From assembly GCF_022662335.1 (NCBI RefSeq), contig NZ_JAKNQJ010000005.1, forward strand, positions 124,001 through 188,000: DNA of 64,000 nt, read 5' to 3'. Both the position numbers and the translations under genes were made by a program. The stretch comes from Sphingomonas sp. CROZ-RG-20F-R02-07. Its GTDB lineage: Bacteria; Pseudomonadota; Alphaproteobacteria; Sphingomonadales; Sphingomonadaceae. This document shows, piece by piece, positions 61,848-64,000 of the stretch; position 1 is the stretch's first letter, and every line of letters starts with the position of its first letter. The notes under the pieces were generated by a model. The model was not told the origin of the DNA. It ran no database searches and saw only the letters and a list, made by a program, of their open reading frames with translations.

Positions 61848-62666
61848 TCAGGCGGCCAGCCCGATCGACCGCGGCCGTGCGTTGCGCCGGGCAATCTCGT
61901 CGGCCCAGTGGAGCAGCTCCATCTGCCCGTCGTGATGCTCGACCAGCGCGGTGCAGCTCTCGACCCAGTCGCCGTCGTTATAATAGGCGATGTCGCCGAT
62001 GGTGCGCGTCTCGGCGGTATGGATGTGCCCGCACACCACGCCGTCGACGCCGCGCGACCCGGCCGCGCGCGCCACCACCTCTTCGAAGCGCGAGACGAAG
62101 GCCACCGCGTTCTTCACCTTGGCCTTGGCATGCTTGGACAGCGACCAATAGGGCATGCCGAGCCGCCGCCGCACCGAATTGACCACATGGCTGACGGCGA
62201 GCAGCGCGGTATAGGCGGTGTCGCCCATATGCGCGAGCCAGGGCTGCGCCAGCGTGATCGCATCGAATTCGTCGCCGTGCAGCACCAGCAGCCGCCGCCC
62301 GTCCGCGGTCTCGTGCATCGCGCGGCGGCGGATCGCGATCCCGCCGAAGTTCATGCCGACGAACTGGCGGAACATCTCGTCATGGTTGCCGGGGATGTAG
62401 ACGACGCGCGTGCCGCGCTTGACCCGCTTCATCAGCCGCGAAACCACGTCGTTGTGGAGCGCGGGCCAATAGAGCCGCTTCTTCAGCCGCCACCCGTCGA
62501 TGATGTCGCCGACGAGGTAGAGCGTGTCGCTGTCCACCCGGTCGAGAAAGTCGATCAGCATCGCGGCGTTGCAGCCCCGGGTGCCCAGATGCACGTCGCT
62601 GATCCAGATCGTCCGATAGCGGCGGCGCTCCGCCCCCGTTCCGCCGGTCTTTACCGCCTGAAGCAT
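61848..62666 (-). CDS. PlcP-like metallophosphoesterase (UDP-diacylglucosamine diphosphatase family)
   Basis: A 272-residue calcineurin-like phosphoesterase. The metal motifs are ISDVHLGTRG (Asp-x-His), YLVGDIIDGWRL (GD), IPGNHDEMFRQF (GNHD), VLHGDEFD and CGHIHTAE (GHxH). General annotation is LpxH-like, but PYWSLSKHAKAKVKNAV and HETADGRRLLVLHGD are the pattern of the intracellular phospholipase C PlcP of rhizobia. PlcP frees diacylglycerol from phospholipids in phosphate starvation. ATG 62666 has GGAGGG eight bases upstream. First gene of a three-gene operon. Confidence 0.88.
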   Translation of the reverse strand: MLQAVKTGGTGAERRRYRTIWISDVHLGTRGCNAAMLIDFLDRVDSDTLYLVGDIIDGWRLKKRLYWPALHNDVVSRLMKRVKRGTRVVYIPGNHDEMFRQFVGMNFGGIAIRRRAMHETADGRRLLVLHGDEFDAITLAQPWLAHMGDTAYTALLAVSHVVNSVRRRLGMPYWSLSKHAKAKVKNAVAFVSRFEEVVARAAGSRGVDGVVCGHIHTAETRTIGDIAYYNDGDWVESCTALVEHHDGQMELLHWADEIARRNARPRSIGLAA

Positions 62667-62821
62667 CGTCGTTCCCTCCGTCGCCCGAGTCGCTGTTAGC
62701 GGCGGATCGTGACGCGCGTGTCTCGCTTTGGTGACGGTCTTGCGACGCCTCGGCGTTCGCGGACGGGCTTTCACCCGGTCGCCCGAGCCGGTATCCGATG
62801 GGCGAGACAGGAGAATGGTGC

Positions 62822-63607
62822 ATGGACGACGCGAACGGGACCGGCGTGTGGAGCGAGCGCGACGGTCATGTCCTGGTGGTGCGCTTCGCCAGTCCGCCGT
62901 ACAATTTCGCCGATCTGGCGATGCTGGAGGCGATCGCCGCGCGCTTCGCCGAGGCGGACGCCGATCCCGCGGTGCGCGCGATCCTGCTCTGCTCGGGGGG
63001 CCGCGTGTTCTGCGCGGGCGCCGATCTGGTCAACGCCAATCCGGTGGCGAACGAACGCGCGCCGGGCGCGCGCAACCCCTTCTACGTGGCGGCCGCCCGC
63101 TTGTTCGCGGTGGAGACCCCGGTGGTGGCCGCGATCCAGGGCGCGGCGGTGGGCGCGGGGCTCGGCCTCGCGCTCGTCGCCGATTTCCGCGTCGGCGGGC
63201 CGCAGGCGAAATTCTGCGCGAACTTCGTGGCGCTGGGTTTCCATCCGGGCTTCGGCATCTCGGCGGTGCTGGAGCGCGTGATCGGGCGGCAGCGCGCGCT
63301 GCTGATGAACCTCACCGCGCGCCGGATCCGCGCACCCGAAGCGCATGACTGGGGCCTGATCGACCAGATGGCGAGCGACGACGGGCTGCACGCGACCGCG
63401 CTGGCGCTGGCGCACGAGATCGCCGCCGGCGCGCCCCTGGCGGTCGCCTCCACCCGCCGCACGATGCGGGGCGACCTGGCCGCCCTGGTGGCGGCGCAGA
63501 CCGACCACGAACTCGCCGAACAGGCCTGGCTGCAGAAGACCGCCGATTTCGCCGAGGGGGTGAAGGCGGTGGCGGAGCGCCGGCCGGGGCGGTTCGTGGG
63601 GGCTTGA
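62822..63607 (+). CDS. Enoyl-CoA hydratase/isomerase family protein
   Basis: A 261-residue crotonase-fold enzyme acting on acyl-CoA thioesters. Motifs are GRVFCAGADLVNANP (oxyanion hole), AAIQGAAVGAGLGLALVADFRV and FCANFVALGFHPGFGIS. In the GHPGF-equivalent region the acidic catalytic residues of hydratases are not obvious, so isomerase or another crotonase reaction is possible. ATG 62822 has AGGAGA seven bases before it. Confidence 0.9.
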   Translation: MDDANGTGVWSERDGHVLVVRFASPPYNFADLAMLEAIAARFAEADADPAVRAILLCSGGRVFCAGADLVNANPVANERAPGARNPFYVAAARLFAVETPVVAAIQGAAVGAGLGLALVADFRVGGPQAKFCANFVALGFHPGFGISAVLERVIGRQRALLMNLTARRIRAPEAHDWGLIDQMASDDGLHATALALAHEIAAGAPLAVASTRRTMRGDLAALVAAQTDHELAEQAWLQKTADFAEGVKAVAERRPGRFVGA

Positions 63608-63715
63608 GGGGGTGGTGGACTACGGACGGCGGCTCTCGGGAGAACCGATGGCGATAGCCGCCATTGCAGCGGTGCTGCCGCCTTTCCCGAAAACCATCGA
63701 GAAACGGGATTCAGG

Positions 63716-64000
63716 CTACCAGTAGGCCGCCATCAGTTCGGACACCCATTCTGGCTGTCGAACCTCACCGCGAGGCAGGAACTCGCGCATAACAGGCTTG
63801 ATGTCGATCACGGGCGTTCCGTCGATCGCGTCCAGCCCCTCGACGTTCAGCCGTGAACCTTCCACGCTCAACACGCGGCAGACAGTCACACCAAGCCGAT
63901 TAGGACGGTTCTTGCCCCTTTGCGCCAAGATGCCCGTCAGCGGCCAGTCGTCGCGGCCTCTCGGGTGACGTGCGCCTCGCTCGATCTTCGCTTCGGGGAC
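63716..64000 (-). CDS. trmO: tRNA m6t6A37 methyltransferase TrmO, C-terminal part (cut by window edge)
   Basis: The last 94 codons of a TrmO/YaeB/TsaA-type protein, open to the right edge. It methylates t6A37 of tRNA-Thr using SAM. Motifs seen are RHPRGRDDWPLTGILAQRG, NRPNRLGVTVCRVLSVEG and GLDAIDGTPVIDIKPV, which are the SAM-binding beta-barrel core. The start lies outside the window. Confidence 0.9.
   Translation of the reverse strand, partial: VPEAKIERGARHPRGRDDWPLTGILAQRGKNRPNRLGVTVCRVLSVEGSRLNVEGLDAIDGTPVIDIKPVMREFLPRGEVRQPEWVSELMAAYW

Noticed and set aside
63608..63715. Possible hairpin terminator between the enoyl-CoA hydratase and trmO
   Set aside because: The only stem seen (GGCGGCT with AGCCGCC) has a loop of about 20 bases and no T run, so it is not convincing.

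Overview
The window is a GC-rich alphaproteobacterial chromosome segment, most likely from a sphingomonad (Sphingomonas or a close relative). This rests on four large TonB-dependent receptors (one cut by the left edge), the family composition of the enzymes, alpha-type Pho boxes, heavy use of ATGA/GTGA start-stop overlaps, and a dispersed intergenic repeat typical of these genomes. No rRNA, tRNA, CRISPR array, insertion sequence or prophage gene was seen. Coding density is very high and genes lie on both strands in short operons.

Layout, left to right. 1-6.5 kb: three TonB-dependent receptors, the third translationally coupled to an alpha/beta hydrolase. 6.5-11.5 kb: a tyrosine/homogentisate region with a MarR regulator and MaoC dehydratase divergent from hppD and hmgA, followed by a Rieske protein and a metallo-beta-lactamase-fold protein. 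11.5-16.1 kb: an EmrB/EmrA/outer-membrane-factor drug efflux operon converging on a Cys-rich copper-storage-like protein. 16.2-24.8 kb: a phosphate block with a Nudix-DUF47 fusion, a Pit transporter, phoU-pstB-pstA-pstC-pstS and an outer-membrane porin preceded by a clear three-half-site Pho box. 24.8-31.6 kb: an M3 peptidase, a DedA protein, and an operon of a HIG1-type membrane protein, cobalamin adenosyltransferase, egtB, egtD and hydroxybutyryl-CoA dehydrogenase. 31.7-33.5 kb: a TetR regulator with matching palindromes at itself and at the next gene, several small genes, and a frameshifted glycine-zipper gene.

33.5-41.5 kb: a heavy-metal RND efflux operon (adaptor, pump, outer-membrane factor) divergent from an OmpR-type two-component system, with a direct-repeat box between them. 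41.5-47.3 kb: a cation/proton antiporter, the three-subunit molybdenum aldehyde oxidoreductase paoABC and a DUF4337 membrane protein. 47.3-52.9 kb: one compact minus-strand operon of glycosyltransferase, ChbG-type deacetylase, ECF sigma factor, FecR anti-sigma and an STN-domain TonB receptor. 53-57 kb: a secreted protein of unknown function, metK and lnt. 57-59.3 kb: a VOC protein, a polyhydroxyalkanoate-system-type protein and a membrane-anchored sorbosone/glucose-dehydrogenase-like propeller. 59.5-62.7 kb: an operon of a PlcP-like metallophosphoesterase and two glycosyltransferases, which resembles the phosphate-starvation lipid-remodelling operon of other alphaproteobacteria. The right end holds an enoyl-CoA hydratase and a partial trmO.

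The most coherent biological theme is phosphate economy. Low-affinity uptake with a Nudix-PhoU-like regulator, high-affinity uptake (Pst), an outer-membrane phosphate-starvation porin with a Pho box, and a candidate enzyme set for replacing phospholipids with glycolipids all occur in one window. The least conventional single protein is the Nudix-DUF47 fusion.
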